From the NCBI GenBank assembly GCA_021399435.1, contig JAJTUP010000029.1, forward strand, positions 806,001-870,000: 64,000 bases of DNA, given 5' to 3'. A program made the position numbers and the translations under genes. Of this stretch, positions 24,838 to 36,770 are shown in pieces (the stretch's first letter is position 1; every line of letters starts with the position of its first letter). Under the pieces are notes generated by a model. The model did not search any database, had not been told where the DNA came from, and saw nothing but the letters and a program-made list of their open reading frames with translations. Source of the DNA: Diaporthe sp. PMI_573. Its lineage: Eukaryota; Ascomycota; Sordariomycetes; Diaporthales; Diaporthaceae.

Positions 24838-27570
24838 TTACCATGTGCTGCCTATCAAAGTAGGGTCCGATTCAAGGACATCCAAATCCCCCATCATGTT
24901 TTGGGGATAAAATTGTGCCATGAAATCGGGCAAAGTAGCTTCGTTTTCGGAAATATGAGCGAAAGTGGCAGAGTGCTCGTCCGTGCCTGACACGTTCGCA
25001 GCTCTGGATTAGTCCGAAACCATGTAAGGGCAGGCTGCGATAAGTAGAGGACTTACTGAGCCCGGCGCAGGTCAGACTGTAGAACCTGTCCAAAAGTTCA
25101 AGTGACTTCCGTACGCTCTTATTGCGTTTCGCAATCTGGGACAGAACTTCTCTGCAGACACCCCAAGACTTGTGGAGGGAACCAATGTCCAGCGAAGCGT
25201 GCAGTAAGGGGCAGGAGAGCGCCATCGCAAGCACGAGTCCTGCCGTAGATGCATCTTCACACATGAGCCGTCAGCCATCGAAGTTTCCCAATAATTTCCG
25301 ACGGCAAAAGCTCCCTGCGTCGCAGGACATTGGCCGCCACAAGGAAGAACCGACGGGCTGTGAACTAACAAAGTGCATTCCACCACCACGCCCCGCTATA
25401 TTGCTTCCTGAACGTGCTGTATGTGAGGTCCAGCAGATGCATCGCACATCGGACGCAAGACGTGCCGGACTCAATGGTCAGGGTTGACCGGAGGGAGTTT
25501 CCGGATAGACCAGACGCTAGGTCTGAAGTTCCGGCTGGCGCTCCAATGGACTGCAGGCGATGAGAAGACCACAGCCTCGAAAGCAAAGGTCGATGCAGCA
25601 TAAGTCGCACGTAGAAGAACCTTCCAGCCTGTTAGTCCTCGACGATGGCGAAAGAGTCCGAGAACGAATACATACTCACCGGCCTTGGATAACATTGCGC
25701 TGCATGAGGAGAGGCTCAAAGGCAGGATGTGGTACCCCTCCCTCAGTTGTCCAGCTAAGAAAATTGGGTACCGAGGACTCAAAGCATGTCAGTTCCGAGT
25801 CTAGGTCAATTATGGCGTCAAAGCTGCTAGCATGGTGATTTTCCGTGGTCTTCTCGTCCCATCTCGAACTGCTTCTCCAAGGTTGGTAGACCTGGACCAG
25901 TATCTTTTCCAATATCGCTGAGAGACGAACGCTCTGCACAAAGTACCCCATCCCCGACGGGTCTTCGAGGGAGGTGACCGTGTCCACATCCTCGACCTCT
26001 TCGACAAGGGAAGGGAGCGGAACATTGCAAGCATGGGTTACCATGGTCGGGCGGCCGAAGGTCATACTGACAAGCCTTCATGTGGCACAGGGTCAGTTGA
26101 CAAGCGCTCAAGCTCACCGGGGTTGAGAAGCGTGAGTTTGATCTCGGCTCGTCCATGACACAGTTTGGCTCCCTTGAATTGAAATCGAAACCGTTAATGA
26201 AGAAAGGGATACTAACACATCAAGAACAACACAGCCATGCCAGACTCGCCTTCGTATCTCTGTCTCAATGGGCGACCCTCTGGCACCACTAAGGTCAGTG
26301 TGAAGCCCCGCGCCTTGCGCGAGTCTACATGCAATACCGATACTGTTCCAGCACCGACCTACGTATGGGGTGCTCTGTAGGAAGAGTGTCATGATGAGCA
26401 GCGCCTGCACCACACCTAAGGTTTCTGACTCGAGGAAGTCGACTGTCAACAGCGACTTACTGCGATCCAGGAAGGCTTGGGCAGTAGCATCTCGGTCATC
26501 ATCGATCCAGTCCGAAAAGTGGCAAGCCAAAGCGAAGATAGCATTCAGAGCGCAGTAAAATGCAATGCTATTGGCGCCGGCGTTGGGAGAGCCTCCTAAT
26601 CCTACAAGGGGTGGATTCGAGTGGTCGGGACCAGTAGCCTGGCTCGGGCCAACAGGCTCCCACAAGGATTTGTATGCCGTCTCGAAGCTGGGCCTGTGAA
26701 TGAAGGGATACAGGTAATGGACTCTGTCGAAGTAGAGCTGGACAAGATGGTCAGCAAGGGCCCGTGGCGGAAGGCTGCAGGAAGCCAAGGTACGCCACGC
26801 TGGAGGTGCTGGAGCAGGCATAATGTTGCGACCGGCTGCAGATATCGGAGGACTCAAAACTTCTTGGAGGTTCATGACACCATGACAGGTTTCCTTAATG
26901 AAGGACACTGCGGAGGAGTTGCCATAAAACTCGTCTCTCGGGTGGATGTCGCTGTCCAGGCCCTCCTCGGACGCGACAGTGCCCATTGCCGTGATCTGTG
27001 ACTCACTAGGTCCCAGGCCGCGGTCCCTTGGAACTCCAACTTTCGCTTGCTCATGACAGACATGGCTCGTCGATATATCCGCCCCTCGAGGAGAGGACGG
27101 GCGAAGTGATGGGAGAGGCGAGAACCCGGCGGCGGCTGGCTGAAGGGTCTGCTCAATACCAGGCATGGGAGTTTCGGGCTGAACCGAGCCACCATGGGCC
27201 AAGTTGTCCATGGGCGAAAGATCCCTCGCTATTTGGGGAGTCCCCTGAGAATATTGATTTTGGCCCTGGACCGCGCTTTCTAGCTGGCGAATCCGTTCGT
27301 GAAGCACAGCGATGTATCTAGCACCTGGTTAAATAAAGTGAGAACGGCATGTTGGAGGCTGATGGCGACTACTCGCTCGTCATTGCTTGCCTTGCGCGCA
27401 TTCTGCTCAATGGTGTAAATGCATCGGCTTAGGGGGAGATTCCGGCGTTCACAAGTGCCACAGATGGGTTTGCCGCCGTCACAGCGCGATTTGCGGACGC
27501 GGCAAGGTTCGCAAGCCAGTGAGATTTTGCGGCGTCGAGCTCGATCACCTCTGCCTGTTGACGGCGCCAT
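24838..27570 (-). CDS. Zn2Cys6 fungal-specific transcription factor (candidate cluster regulator)
   Basis: Six exons (27570-27396, 27324-26217, 26075-25680, 25620-25370, 25254-25057, 24986-24838) close in frame to 758 residues. The Zn2Cys6 knot is at 20-50 (C-x2-C-x6-C-x5-C-x2-C-x9-C: ACEPCRVRKSRC to RC). A short coiled coil follows (HERIRQLESAV). The fungal_trans domain holds YPFIHRPSFE, then VSMTFGRP, then FYVRLMLHRP, and the WWWNALYAST segment. The C-terminal tail is acidic. Intron 1 fits only as a GC-AG intron (GCAAGG donor), so that junction is the weakest. The in-frame TAG near 25365 falls inside intron 4. It lies next to the BVMO gene in the same direction, so it probably controls the cluster through the repeated CGG-N7-CCG sites. 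That link is inference. Confidence 0.85.
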
Positions 27571-28070
27571 AGTGGGGAAATTGAGATAGTGCCTCGATAA
27601 AGCAGCAATGAAAATACAAGGTTGGTGGATGAAGATGCTTTCAATGGCAATCGAGCAGCATGTGAGAGCGTGGAGAAGTACTGACGGAGTACTCTCAGAA
27701 AATTGGATTGCCCGTTGGGACGATCGGCTAAAGACGAGACCGATTGGCCGATATCAGGTCTGGGACAACTAGCGATGTTCCCAAAAGCGATGTCCGCGGT
27801 ACGCAGAAATTGCCGTATTGATGCAAAGCTTCACGGAGGCTAGGCGGCTAGTTTAACCCAGATGAGATCAAGACAGATTCGGATATCAGATGGCAAACGG
27901 CGCTCCGTCGGACCATCCCGACCGGGGACGGCATTTGCGTTCCACCGACTTCCCACGTACCCCACATAATTCACTCCTTAGATTTTCAAAACAGCGCACA
28001 AGATTTCAGAGCCTCGGCTTCCCGCAAGCCACAAGTTTGACATAGGACAACGCTCGATCAAGGCCAGTTT
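27571..28070. other. upstream region of the regulator gene
   Basis: Separates the regulator start from the BVMO stop. Contains the N6 triplet palindrome listed next. No gene. Confidence 0.6.
27909..27920. promoter_or_regulatory. CGG-N6-CCG site
   Basis: Reads CGG ACCATC CCG, 339-350 bp upstream of the regulator start. It differs from the cluster sites by one base of spacing, so it may mark autoregulation or be coincidental. Confidence 0.3.
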
Positions 28071-30004
28071 TCACCTAGCCAAGGTAGATGCCTTCAGATC
28101 TCGGAGTAGAGCCGAGGCGCGAGCGACTGCTACGGAGACCTGCGGCGCCAGATCATCTCCACTGTGATCGCTGCTGCCACGTCTCCACAGCCACCATGCA
28201 ACCCCAAATATAGCTGTGAGCGTGGCAAAACTGCGTATAATGTTGCCGGCCCAGCTAAATTTCCTCGCGAGTCCCCCTTTGTTATTGACTCGGCCCTGCA
28301 AGAAAAGATGTCAGCAGCAAACGCGCAATCATGCCAAGCAGGCACACCGGAAGAGGACCACTCACCCTATACTCCCAATCTGCCCATACAGGAAACTTGC
28401 TGCGGTACCAGAAGTGTGCTTGTGACCACGGATAGCTCATGGCATTCCACGTCGTCTCGGAGCCGTCGTTGGCTTTCTTGACGTACCAGCTCTGGCACCC
28501 AGAGTTCCATACCGTGTTTCTCAAAGCGGCCTGGATTCGGTCGCTGTACTGTTTTTCTGCATCCCACTTGAGGCTGGCGATGCTGGAACGCCCCTCGAGA
28601 ACGGGTTTGATCACCCGGAGCGCGTAGTTCACCGAGTTCTCCGATGCCAGGATGGCCGACGTGTGCCCAGTGGCGGCATTTGGGCCCAGCAGTATGAACA
28701 TGTTGGGAAAGCTGCTCAGGACTGAGCAATTGTAGGCTTCAACCCCTCCAAAAGACTCCCAGTGTTCCTCCAATGTCTTGCCACCGAAGCCTCGCACATC
28801 AATCCCAATGAGAAAATCGTTCGTAACGAAGCCATTGGCCAGGATCACGACATCTGCCTCAACCACCCCCTTTTCCGTCCGCACACCCTTGGATACAATC
28901 TCCAGGACCTTTTCGTTGGTCAACGTGAGATTGTCCTCGTGCAGACTTTGAAGGTACCCAGAATCGAAGATACGACGCTTGCACCCGACCTCGAAATCCG
29001 GAATGAGCAAGTCGTGGTACTCCTCCGGCGCAGTTGACCGCATGTACCGCTCCGCTTTCACACGTTGTCCAGCACGGAACCTACGTGCCGCCTCCGTCAG
29101 AGGAAACCCACGAAGGCTGTACTCGGCAACGAGGAAAATAACCAGCCGCTGTAGGCCCATCAAGCCAGGCACCCATCTCAGCAGCACCCGCGCCCAGCCC
29201 GGAATCTTACCGTCGATGGGCGGGAGGATCCAGTGCTTCGAGCGGACAAACTGTGTAAGGCTTTTAGTATCTCTGACAATGGACGGCACCACTTGCGCTG
29301 CTGTACAGCCGTTACCAAAGACAACAACATTCTTGTCATGAAGGTCAACGTTCGAAGGCCACCTCGCGGTGTGGAACATATGACCCGTGAACGTGTCAGA
29401 CCCAGGAATATCGAAATCGCGGGGCTTCGCCAGCTGCCCCGAGGCACAAAAGAGGAACTGGCACTCGTGCTTCAAGATCGCCCCTGATTTCAGTTGTCTG
29501 ATAGTCATGCGCCAGCGGGCAGATTCCTCGATCCACTCGCAACGCTCAACCTGCATGTTGAAGCTCATCTTTCTTTTCAAGTCATACTTAAGAGCCACAT
29601 TATCCAGGTAAGCCCAGAGCTCGTCTTTTGATGGCAGGATTTGGCTCCATCCTGGATTCTGCTCGTAAGAAAAGCTGTACAAGCTACTTGGCACGTCGCA
29701 GGCACATCCTTTGAGCAAGTTAGAGTAGTGGACTACTGATGGTCATTCGATGGTAGATTTGGCGAGTGAGCCAAATAACTGGTACAAAAGGAGCCAAAAA
29801 AGGTAACTTGAGGAGAATACCTGGGTATTGGCTGATAAACCAAGTGCCACCGAGCTTCTCATATTTCTCGAAGAATACGATGTCGCCAATGCCGTACCAT
29901 CTTTGGAGAGTTGCTCCCAGGCCAGTAGCAGAGAAGCCAGTGCCAACACAGGCAAACTGGCTGTAGCTCACTGCATCTTCCTTTTTGGGGTTTGTGGCTC
30001 CCAT
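28071..30004 (-). CDS. Baeyer-Villiger / flavin-containing monooxygenase with C-terminal membrane anchor
   Basis: Three exons (30004-29821, 29708-28366, 28295-28071) give 583 residues. The first Rossmann motif is VGTGFSA (20-26), and YPGCACDVPS (60-69) is the usual block of fungal BVMOs. The type I BVMO fingerprint FxGxxxHxxxWP is complete at 168-179 (FTGHMFHTARWP). The second Rossmann motif is FGNGCTAAQ (about 192-200). It should insert oxygen next to a ketone using FAD, NADPH and O2, giving an ester or lactone. The last exon, behind a textbook GTGAGT/TTGCAG intron, adds a hydrophobic helix (about 527-549) and a basic end, so the enzyme is probably tail-anchored. Ignoring this intron gives a frame stopping at 28282. 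Start 30004 places the FAD motif normally. Confidence 0.9.
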
Positions 30005-30581
30005 TGTTTGTCCAGAGGTCGTAAAAAGTGAGTGGTAGTATAGTCGATCAACTTTCGAGGATAGCCAGTGGCACGCAGTTGTCAAGGGGCAATCGTCACC
30101 GTCGCTCAAGTTTAGTGGTTAGACTATATAATGCATTTGCCGGCCGGCCCAAGAGTCTAAATTGTATCGGGATTCAGAGCACAGAGTTGATCGTCATCGG
30201 GCTGCGCATCCGACACAGGCCGTTGCTGGTGTCGGAATGATTCCGATGACTCGGTGGCAGGCAGCCTGGGCCTCCGCCCTGCAAGAATTTGCACAATTGC
30301 CGTCCAGCTTGTGTCATTAGACGATCCGAACCGAAATTGTTGCCATAGAAGAACCTGAAGGTGGCGAATTGGTGCCACGGTACAACTAGCAGGATGCAAG
30401 GACTTCATGGAATGCATATGGCTTAGGGCTACAATCTGGAATCAAAGAGTATCATGAAGTGAACAAATCTCCTGTTTTAATATCCAGATAGCTACAATAA
30501 TAACCTAACTAATACTTTTGCAAGAACCATGGTGCACTAGATACGTATCACAAAGTGCGTCGCTGTAGTCTAAGGCACTTA
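30005..30581. other. BVMO upstream / SDR downstream region
   Basis: Head-to-tail intergenic stretch. It contains the 15-bp perfect palindrome listed next. No gene. Confidence 0.6.
30232..30246. promoter_or_regulatory. perfect palindrome with CGG-N7-CCG core
   Basis: TCGGAAT-G-ATTCCGA, a perfect inverted repeat about 230-240 bp upstream of the BVMO start. It is the best-formed copy of the recurring motif and a candidate site for the adjacent Zn2Cys6 regulator. Confidence 0.5.
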
Positions 30582-31785
30582 CTACGCCAGCCCGCCCGTC
30601 TTCTCGTTCACCTTTTGCCTGCCCTTGAAGTCTACGGCAAGAGATTTGGTTCCCGCCCTCACACCTCGACTAAGCCATTCAGGTGCCGCTCGCTGTCAGA
30701 GTCAGTATGTCGAGGTGCATGCCAAGAAAAAGAAAAAAAGAGTTGATGGAGCAAGAGGAACTCACCAGCATGGCAATATAGCGCATGATGCCGGGCAAGT
30801 AGATCATTCTCCCCATGCCGCTGTAGAGGGCATCTACAAACGCCTCTCCGACAGTGTCGACGTGTAACAGTGGAAACAGGAAGTGAGACTGTCGCGTCTC
30901 GCCTTTGAACAGAGGAGTGTTGATGAACCCGAGGATGCCCAGCGTCAGGCGTACCTTGGCAGAATTGTGAATATGCTTTAACTCCAGTTGTAATGCCTTC
31001 CATACGTTAGAGCTGCATTTTTAAGGTGCATCTGTCCCCGGGAGAAATACCTCATGAAAAGCCGTGATCCCGGCCTTTGTCGCCGCGTAATCGGCAATTC
31101 TCGCTGGTGGGAATAAACTGCTGGCTGAGCCGATGTTGACAATGTGGCCGTGATCAATCTTGACCATATGTGGGAGGAACTCCTTTACCAGGAGGAATGG
31201 TGCAATCAGGTTCGTTTTAATAGTCAGCTCAACATCTGCGTAGCTCCCTTCCATCACCGTCGCCCCTCGACAGAGCCCAGCGTTGTTGACGAGCACGGTG
31301 GGATGCCCGACCTCTGACCTGATTTGGGTCGCAAGAGTCTTGATCGAGCTGCCGTTGCTTAGATCACACTGGTAGTATGCCACGTACGTGCCCGGCTTTG
31401 GCGTCCAAGTCATCGGTGCATAGTCAACAATAACTACCGTCGTCCTTGAATTCCGAGCTAAGATCTGTTGAGCGATGCTTGCACCAATGCCGCCGCTCCC
31501 TCCCGTAATGACAACGACTTCTTTGGCCCAATTCCAATCTGGAGAGTCGCTTCTTGTCCAATTGTTCATAGACCATTTGTTGAGCCATTCATTTATGCGG
31601 AGTGTCGTCCCGAGAATGGTACAAAAGTACAGTAGCAGCCGAACACGGGCGAAGTCTGAGGTTATCGGGACACTAAAGGCTGTGCACGCCGAAAGAGGAA
31701 TCGCGAGCCAAGGGTTAAGTGCTGTTTGTTTTAAAACTCCGGATACAAGGTCCACTGTCAGCCCTTCGCGAGAACGTAGAGTCAT
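30582..31785 (-). CDS. short-chain dehydrogenase/reductase, membrane-associated (SDR16C/RDH10-like)
   Basis: Three exons (31785-31051, 30996-30766, 30692-30582) give 358 residues. A hydrophobic N-terminus (about 25-62) precedes the Rossmann motif TGGSGGIG (94-101). NNAG follows the strand LVNNAGL. The catalytic set is Ser220, Tyr233 and Lys237 (YAATK). It should oxidise or reduce a lipophilic alcohol/ketone with NAD(P). The architecture matches SDRs of ER membranes or lipid droplets (RDH10/17-beta-HSD13 group). Introns have GTATTT and GTGAGT donors. Without the last intron the protein would end in a poor Ser/Phe/Arg stretch. It is divergent from the alpha/beta hydrolase across a 439-bp shared promoter. 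Confidence 0.88.
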
Positions 31786-32224
31786 GTTGGAAATATTGAT
31801 TAGGACGGCCGAAAGGATCTTAATTTGATAGCAAGTACTGGACTAGTGAGCGCAGGAGAGCTTCAGGATTTACGACGCGGCTCACATCTCCAGAAAAATT
31901 GAGACCCATGGCGATGAGAACTTAAAAAGGAGAAGAAAGGACTGGAATTGAAAGTGTCAGGGTCCAGGGGCACGGACACTGAGACCCGATCGGAAGACGC
32001 GGTTAAGGTCCGTTCGGAACGCACCCGGCATCCTCAAAGAGCGGTACTCCTGAGATTCGCCTTCCAGGATTTCCATGACATATCCACTGACTGTCGAGTG
32101 TTGATATGAATGCCCTCGTCTGTTTGCAGGAAGTCTGGGCTGGCCCTCGTCCTCGCTCTGAGTCCGTCTCGTTAGTCGAGTGTTCATTCTTCCTTTTGAT
32201 CATCAACCTCCTATTGAGACAGCG
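31786..32224. promoter_or_regulatory. bidirectional promoter, SDR / alpha-beta hydrolase
   Basis: 439 bp between divergent ATGs at 31785 and 32225, with a doublet of CGG-N7-CCG sites near its centre. Co-expression of the two genes is likely. Confidence 0.6.
32000..32027. promoter_or_regulatory. tandem pair of CGG-N7-CCG sites
   Basis: Two complete motifs, 32000-32012 (CGG TTAAGGT CCG) and 32015-32027 (CGG AACGCAC CCG), separated by 2 bp, about 200-240 bp from each of the two divergent starts. Two full copies within 28 bp are unlikely by chance. Confidence 0.5.
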
Positions 32225-33447
32225 ATGTCGGCGCTCAGGCCTTCCTTGACGCTCTTTCAAAAGCTGGATTTAGCTATGAAGATTCTTCTAGGTTAGTGAA
32301 TGGCGATTTTGTACATCCCTTTGAGATATGGATAGAGCTGATGGCAGCTCAAGCTCCGCTGTTCTTTCTGTTCAGTTGCACCACCGCACTGCCGAGAGCA
32401 TGGAAGCGTAACATCAAGCTCAAGCAATGGATTACCAGCGCCCTATTTCGCTTTATTCTCGGAAACCTCAAGCCTCGGCATATTCAAGCCCTCTCGCCAA
32501 CAACGTTGGAGGTGTATACCGATTGGATTAAGGCAATGCAGCTACAACGAGGGCCTCGAGACTTTCCGCAGGAGACGTTGGAAAGCCGTGTTGTGCCGCT
32601 CCAGGTGGATCCCACAGCTTCCATTCTTTGGGTTGGAAACCGGGACCGCGCGACCAAGTTTGTCTTATTCTTTCATGGAGGAGGTTATGTGGCCCCTCTG
32701 AACCCGGGTCACCTCAACTGGTGCTGGCACGCCTACGTGTGCAAACAGGAAAAAGGAGGCAACAACGGAAGCTTATACGACCACGAAGTTGCTGTTGCCA
32801 TTCTGCAGTACAGCCTGGCGCCTGAGGCCAAATATCCCATTCAGTTACGGCAGGCTGTCGCCGCCCTCGACCACATACTGGGAGAGGGGGTTGCACCTCG
32901 AGACCTGATCATCGGGGGCGACTCGGCAGGGGGGAACCTGGCCGTTCAGATCTTGCACCATTTATCCCATCCGGAACCGGTATACCAGCCACTCATGAAC
33001 AATACGTTGCGGTTTGCCGGCTTTTTCCTAGTGTCTCCATGGATCAGTGGACACACTGATACAGTTTCGTTCCGTGAAAACGGGTCAGTCGACATGCTAT
33101 CTGCCTCAATTGTGTCACAATCTCAGACACACGTTCTGGGCGACATTAAAGAAGCGGACTTCAAAGCACACACGGCACTTCCCCTGGACGGCGATCTTAA
33201 CTGGCTTCGGAACATTGAGCACGTCACTGAATCCACGTATATCACGTGTGGCCACGAGGAGGTATTTTTGGATGCTGTGTTGTCATTCTATGAAGCTGTT
33301 CGCCGAATGAACATAGATATGGAGGTAAAGTTGGAGGTTGGCCCTCATGAGATTCATGATTGTATACTGTTAGAGGGGGTTCACCGAGTGATCGGAGATG
33401 CAACCCAAAGAATGCGAACGTGGGCCGCATCTCGACTACAACGTTAA
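32225..33447 (+). CDS. alpha/beta hydrolase fold-3 esterase/lactonase, membrane-anchored
   Basis: Two exons (32225-32291, 32348-33447) give 388 residues. The intron has a GTTAGT donor and GGCAG acceptor. The first exon supplies MSALRPSLTLFQKLDL, the usual start of this fungal family, so the ATG at 32296 inside the intron is rejected. A hydrophobic stretch (about 19-38) suggests membrane attachment. The oxyanion motif HGGG is at 132-135 and nucleophile Ser215 sits in GGDSAGGN. The acid is in the GHEEVFLD segment and the histidine in the GPHEIHD segment. The hormone-sensitive-lipase-like fold cleaves carboxylic esters or lactones. Beside a BVMO it is the natural next step, opening the ester or lactone formed. 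Confidence 0.9.
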
Positions 33448-34482
33448 GACTCCCAAGACTAGGAACACGGAAGGTACCATCCAAACTACCGTCGAGGGTG
33501 AGCTTATGGCGAATTGCCAGGTACACAAAGTGAAAAACGTAAATATGAAGAGCCACTAGTTAGTTAACTCTGAATAATAACATCGGATTATGTCCTCGGG
33601 AAGCATCACACATACAGACTCCACTGCAAGCTCTCTTTATCATTCGGTATTAATAGTCTTTCGTTATTCTTGGGCGGCTATCCTCATACCGTCAATGGGG
33701 CTATTTGCAGAAAGCGTCGCTGTGGCCCCTCGTGCTTTTAAACGGCCACTTCTTCTTCTATGAGCCTGACTGAAAGTACTTTTTTCAAATCGAAACGCTT
33801 CCTTGAGAAGCAATTAAGTGGCTGGCAGTGTTCTATGCAAAACCAAGAGTCGCAGAGATGAAGTGACCACTGAATTAAACACCCCCCCCCCCCAAAATGT
33901 TCTTAACCAATATTTATTTTACTAAATTGGTTTTTTATTTTCTTGGTCCTCATCGAGGAACATTTTTTCTTCTTTTTGAGAAATACCGTTCAATTTAAGT
34001 TTCATGATTTTCTTATTTTGAACTTTTTTTTTTAAAAAAAAGACCCGATTTGAAAATTTAAATAAATACTTTTTCTATTTATTATACATCTTGGAGAGAA
34101 AAGTCTTTTTCAACAAGTAAAATCTTGAGAATCAAAGAAAAGAATCTATTGAGCCAGCCCTTATTCTGAAAAAAGGGCCAACTCCAATTAACCAGGGAGA
34201 ATTTTATTTGGGAAGATGGAACCTTCCCAAGGAATTCATCCCGCCTTTATATTTGACTCTAGTCGGCCATTATTTTCATGGGTTGAAATTCATATCTTAA
34301 TTCATTGAGGACTTTTGTAGACTTAGTGGTTTATTGCAATTGAAAATTGCGTTTCAACAATGTCCAGAATGTACTGTGATCTGTTCTAGTAAAAAGAAGC
34401 AGCTACGGCGGTGCAATATTGGGGGCGATGCCTGCAGCGCTCAGAAAGATATTTTTCAAAAACCCGCTACGCTCGCGATGGT
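33448..34482. other. convergent intergenic region with homopolymer-rich stretch
   Basis: Includes a run of twelve C (33882-33893) and, to about 34330, T/A homopolymers and many doubled bases unlike anything else in the window. No gene. It may be poorly polished assembly or a low-complexity insertion. Confidence 0.55.
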
Positions 34483-36209
34483 TCATGAATCCCCACTAGA
34501 CTTCGCTTCGTCAAAAACACCTGCCTTCTCCGCTTCCTTCAGAATCAACGACTGATATTCCTTGCCGCGGATAGTTGCCTTCACCGGAAAAGGCTCATCG
34601 AGAGCTTCCAGGTTAAGATGGTGCGAATCGTAGGGGCCATTCTGCAACCGATTCCTGTTAGCGAATCCGTTGGTCTCCACGGGCTGGGCATGTGCCCGCA
34701 TCTGAAAAGGGGATGATGAGTGAAAGTAGGTCAAACTTACTGGAGTGTAGTTGACGCATTGCACAAGCCTGGCCATGTTGATGAACAAGCTTCTCTGCGC
34801 AAGTCTATATCCAACACATATGCGACGGCCCCCTCCAAACTGCCAGAGTCCATGAGCAATGTCCGTCTCATGGCCATCTAGCCAACGCTCAGGCTGGAAG
34901 GCATCTGGGTTCTCGCAATCGTTGCAGACGGCATGCCCGTTTATGACGAATCCAGTGCCAGCAGGGAAGTAATATCCTTCAAACTCAATGTCCTGCGACG
35001 CCACGTGGTCCGGAGTCACCGGAAAGATGGGCCGCCATCGAAGAACCTCTTTACCCATGGCGCAGATGTATCGCAGGGACTCCATGTCCTCAAGTACCGG
35101 CAATCTGGCTGCTTCACCAACGCCGCAGACACGGTCAACCTCGGCGCGGGCTTTGGCGAACACCTCAGGAACCTCGAGCGCCGCCATTGCCATGATATTG
35201 AGCGCCTCGCGAGTGGTGTCGCTGCCAGCCTCGATCAGCTGCATGGCAACGTACATCAAGTCATCGTCGTCACCCTTGAACCGTGTATCAGGGTGCATGA
35301 GATAGTCTCGCACAAAGGACGCCGGTGCCGTTCCAGCCCGTACCTTGTCCTTAACCGGGTTGTACCACTTGCTATAGAGCTCGTAGTTCCATTGACCGAG
35401 CCGGGCCCAATATGGACGCCATACCTGGAGGAACCAAGGCAGCCTGGCGAGATCCGGAAACCAATCCACGATGTTTCTGCCAATGCTTCCAACGAAGAAG
35501 GTGACTGAGTTCTGCATTTCCTCGAGTTCCTTACTGGACTTGTGCGGGCGCTCGCCTAGGGCAATCCGGACGATTACGGAATTGGCGTAGCGGTAGTGGT
35601 GGCGATACCATTTCTCAGGTCTGAATACGTACTCCGCCATCATCTGGGTGCTTTCTTGCTCCTGCCAGTCCCCATATTGCCTCAGTGCTGTGCCGTTCAG
35701 GAGGCCGTGCATCACTCGGCGGCGCTCCGTCCAATGCTCCTGAGGAAGAATCAAGGACCGCCTATCCTGACTTACAAGGCCGCTAGACACTGGCATCGGG
35801 GACCTGGTGTTGGTCTGGCTGCCCCTTTTGGCAATAATCTCATTTGTAACTCGGTGGCTATTGAGGAATACCCATGTTTTTGACCCAAGATGCAACGTAG
35901 TCATCTCTCCATACCTCGCCAAGTCTACAAGCTGTTGTGTCTGCGATTAGCGTAGCACGGTCATTTGAAAGATGTCTGGGGTTTACGGATGTCAAGTTAC
36001 ATGAGAGAAGAGTAATGACATACCTGTGCTTTTGTCGGGTGAAGCATTTGCGCGAGGGAACCTAGCAAGGGAACTCCAGCGGGGCCTAGAGGCAGTCTGG
36101 GCTTGGTTCCATTTTTGGCCCTTCGCTTGCCCACAGGCTTAAAAAACTCGAGAGCCAGCCAAAAGATTAATGCAAGAACAATGGCAGCAGTTGCCAGGCG
36201 AAATGACAT
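34483..36209 (-). CDS. cytochrome P450 B (class II, cluster member)
   Basis: Three exons (36209-36024, 35940-34741, 34701-34483) give 534 residues. The last intron is only 39 nt (GTAAGT to TTTCAG) and in frame, so an unspliced form would also be open. The N-terminal membrane helix covers about 5-22, followed by the Pro-rich LPLGPAGVPLLGS hinge. The I-helix AGSDTT is at 300-305, ExxR (EVLR) at 360-363, PERW near 412, and the haem loop FGGGRRICVG has Cys437. Overall it resembles fungal O-methylsterigmatocystin-oxidoreductase-type P450s (CYP64-like), a loose resemblance that does not set the substrate. An alternative ATG at 36260 would add 17 residues before the helix. Confidence 0.9.
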
Positions 36210-36770
36210 GGGATGTTGGTGGCGATAGGCCGCAATGGTATCTAAGGGACGACCAGACATCACGCTGGACTGGGATAGATAGATCTTTGGACCGAGATGA
36301 TAGGGTAGAATGGTCCATCGAGTTGCTTTTGCGCAGGACCTTTTGGCTTTTAACGAATTCGCCCAAAATCTACTTCACAAACGCTGGCCGTCGGCGTAAC
36401 AATGTTAGCCGTCTCCGGCCCCCGGACTACGCGTGCAAGGTTTCGGGTGTGTTCCGACGCACTCAAATGGATGCAATTCGGAATGGTTCCGTCACTTTGG
36501 GAAACCCCACCACAATATGTTTGCGGCGACTGTGGATTATGTACTCAATTTTGTATTGACAATTGTCCTGCGGCAAGATAAGCACCAAAAATACATTAAA
36601 GTCCGAATGGAACTGTAGCGAGAGAGAAGTATCAATCTAAGTTACGACTTAAATTCGCCAACAAGTAATGACAGATTTGTGCATGTGTACAGGATTGAAG
36701 ATCTACTTATAGCCACATCGTGTCTGTGTAGGGTATAAGCGGCGAGATTCATTGACCCTGACGGGCGAAC
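36210..36770. other. P450 B upstream / amidohydrolase downstream region
   Basis: Intergenic. It contains one CGG-N7-CCG site (36444-36456) and CCG-N-CGG at 36388-36394. No gene. Confidence 0.6.
36444..36456. promoter_or_regulatory. CGG-N7-CCG site
   Basis: Reads CGG GTGTGTT CCG, 235-247 bp upstream of the P450 B start. This is nearly the same distance as the site before the BVMO gene. Confidence 0.45.

Noticed and set aside
25365..25367. In-frame TAG in the regulator gene suggesting a pseudogene
   Set aside because: It lies within a GTTAGT...GAAG intron (25369-25255) whose removal joins WWWNAL to YASTAG and keeps the frame to a normal C-terminus.
32296..32347. ATG at 32296 as the alpha/beta hydrolase start
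   Set aside because: It falls in an intron. The exon from 32225 supplies the family's usual N-terminus and splices in frame.
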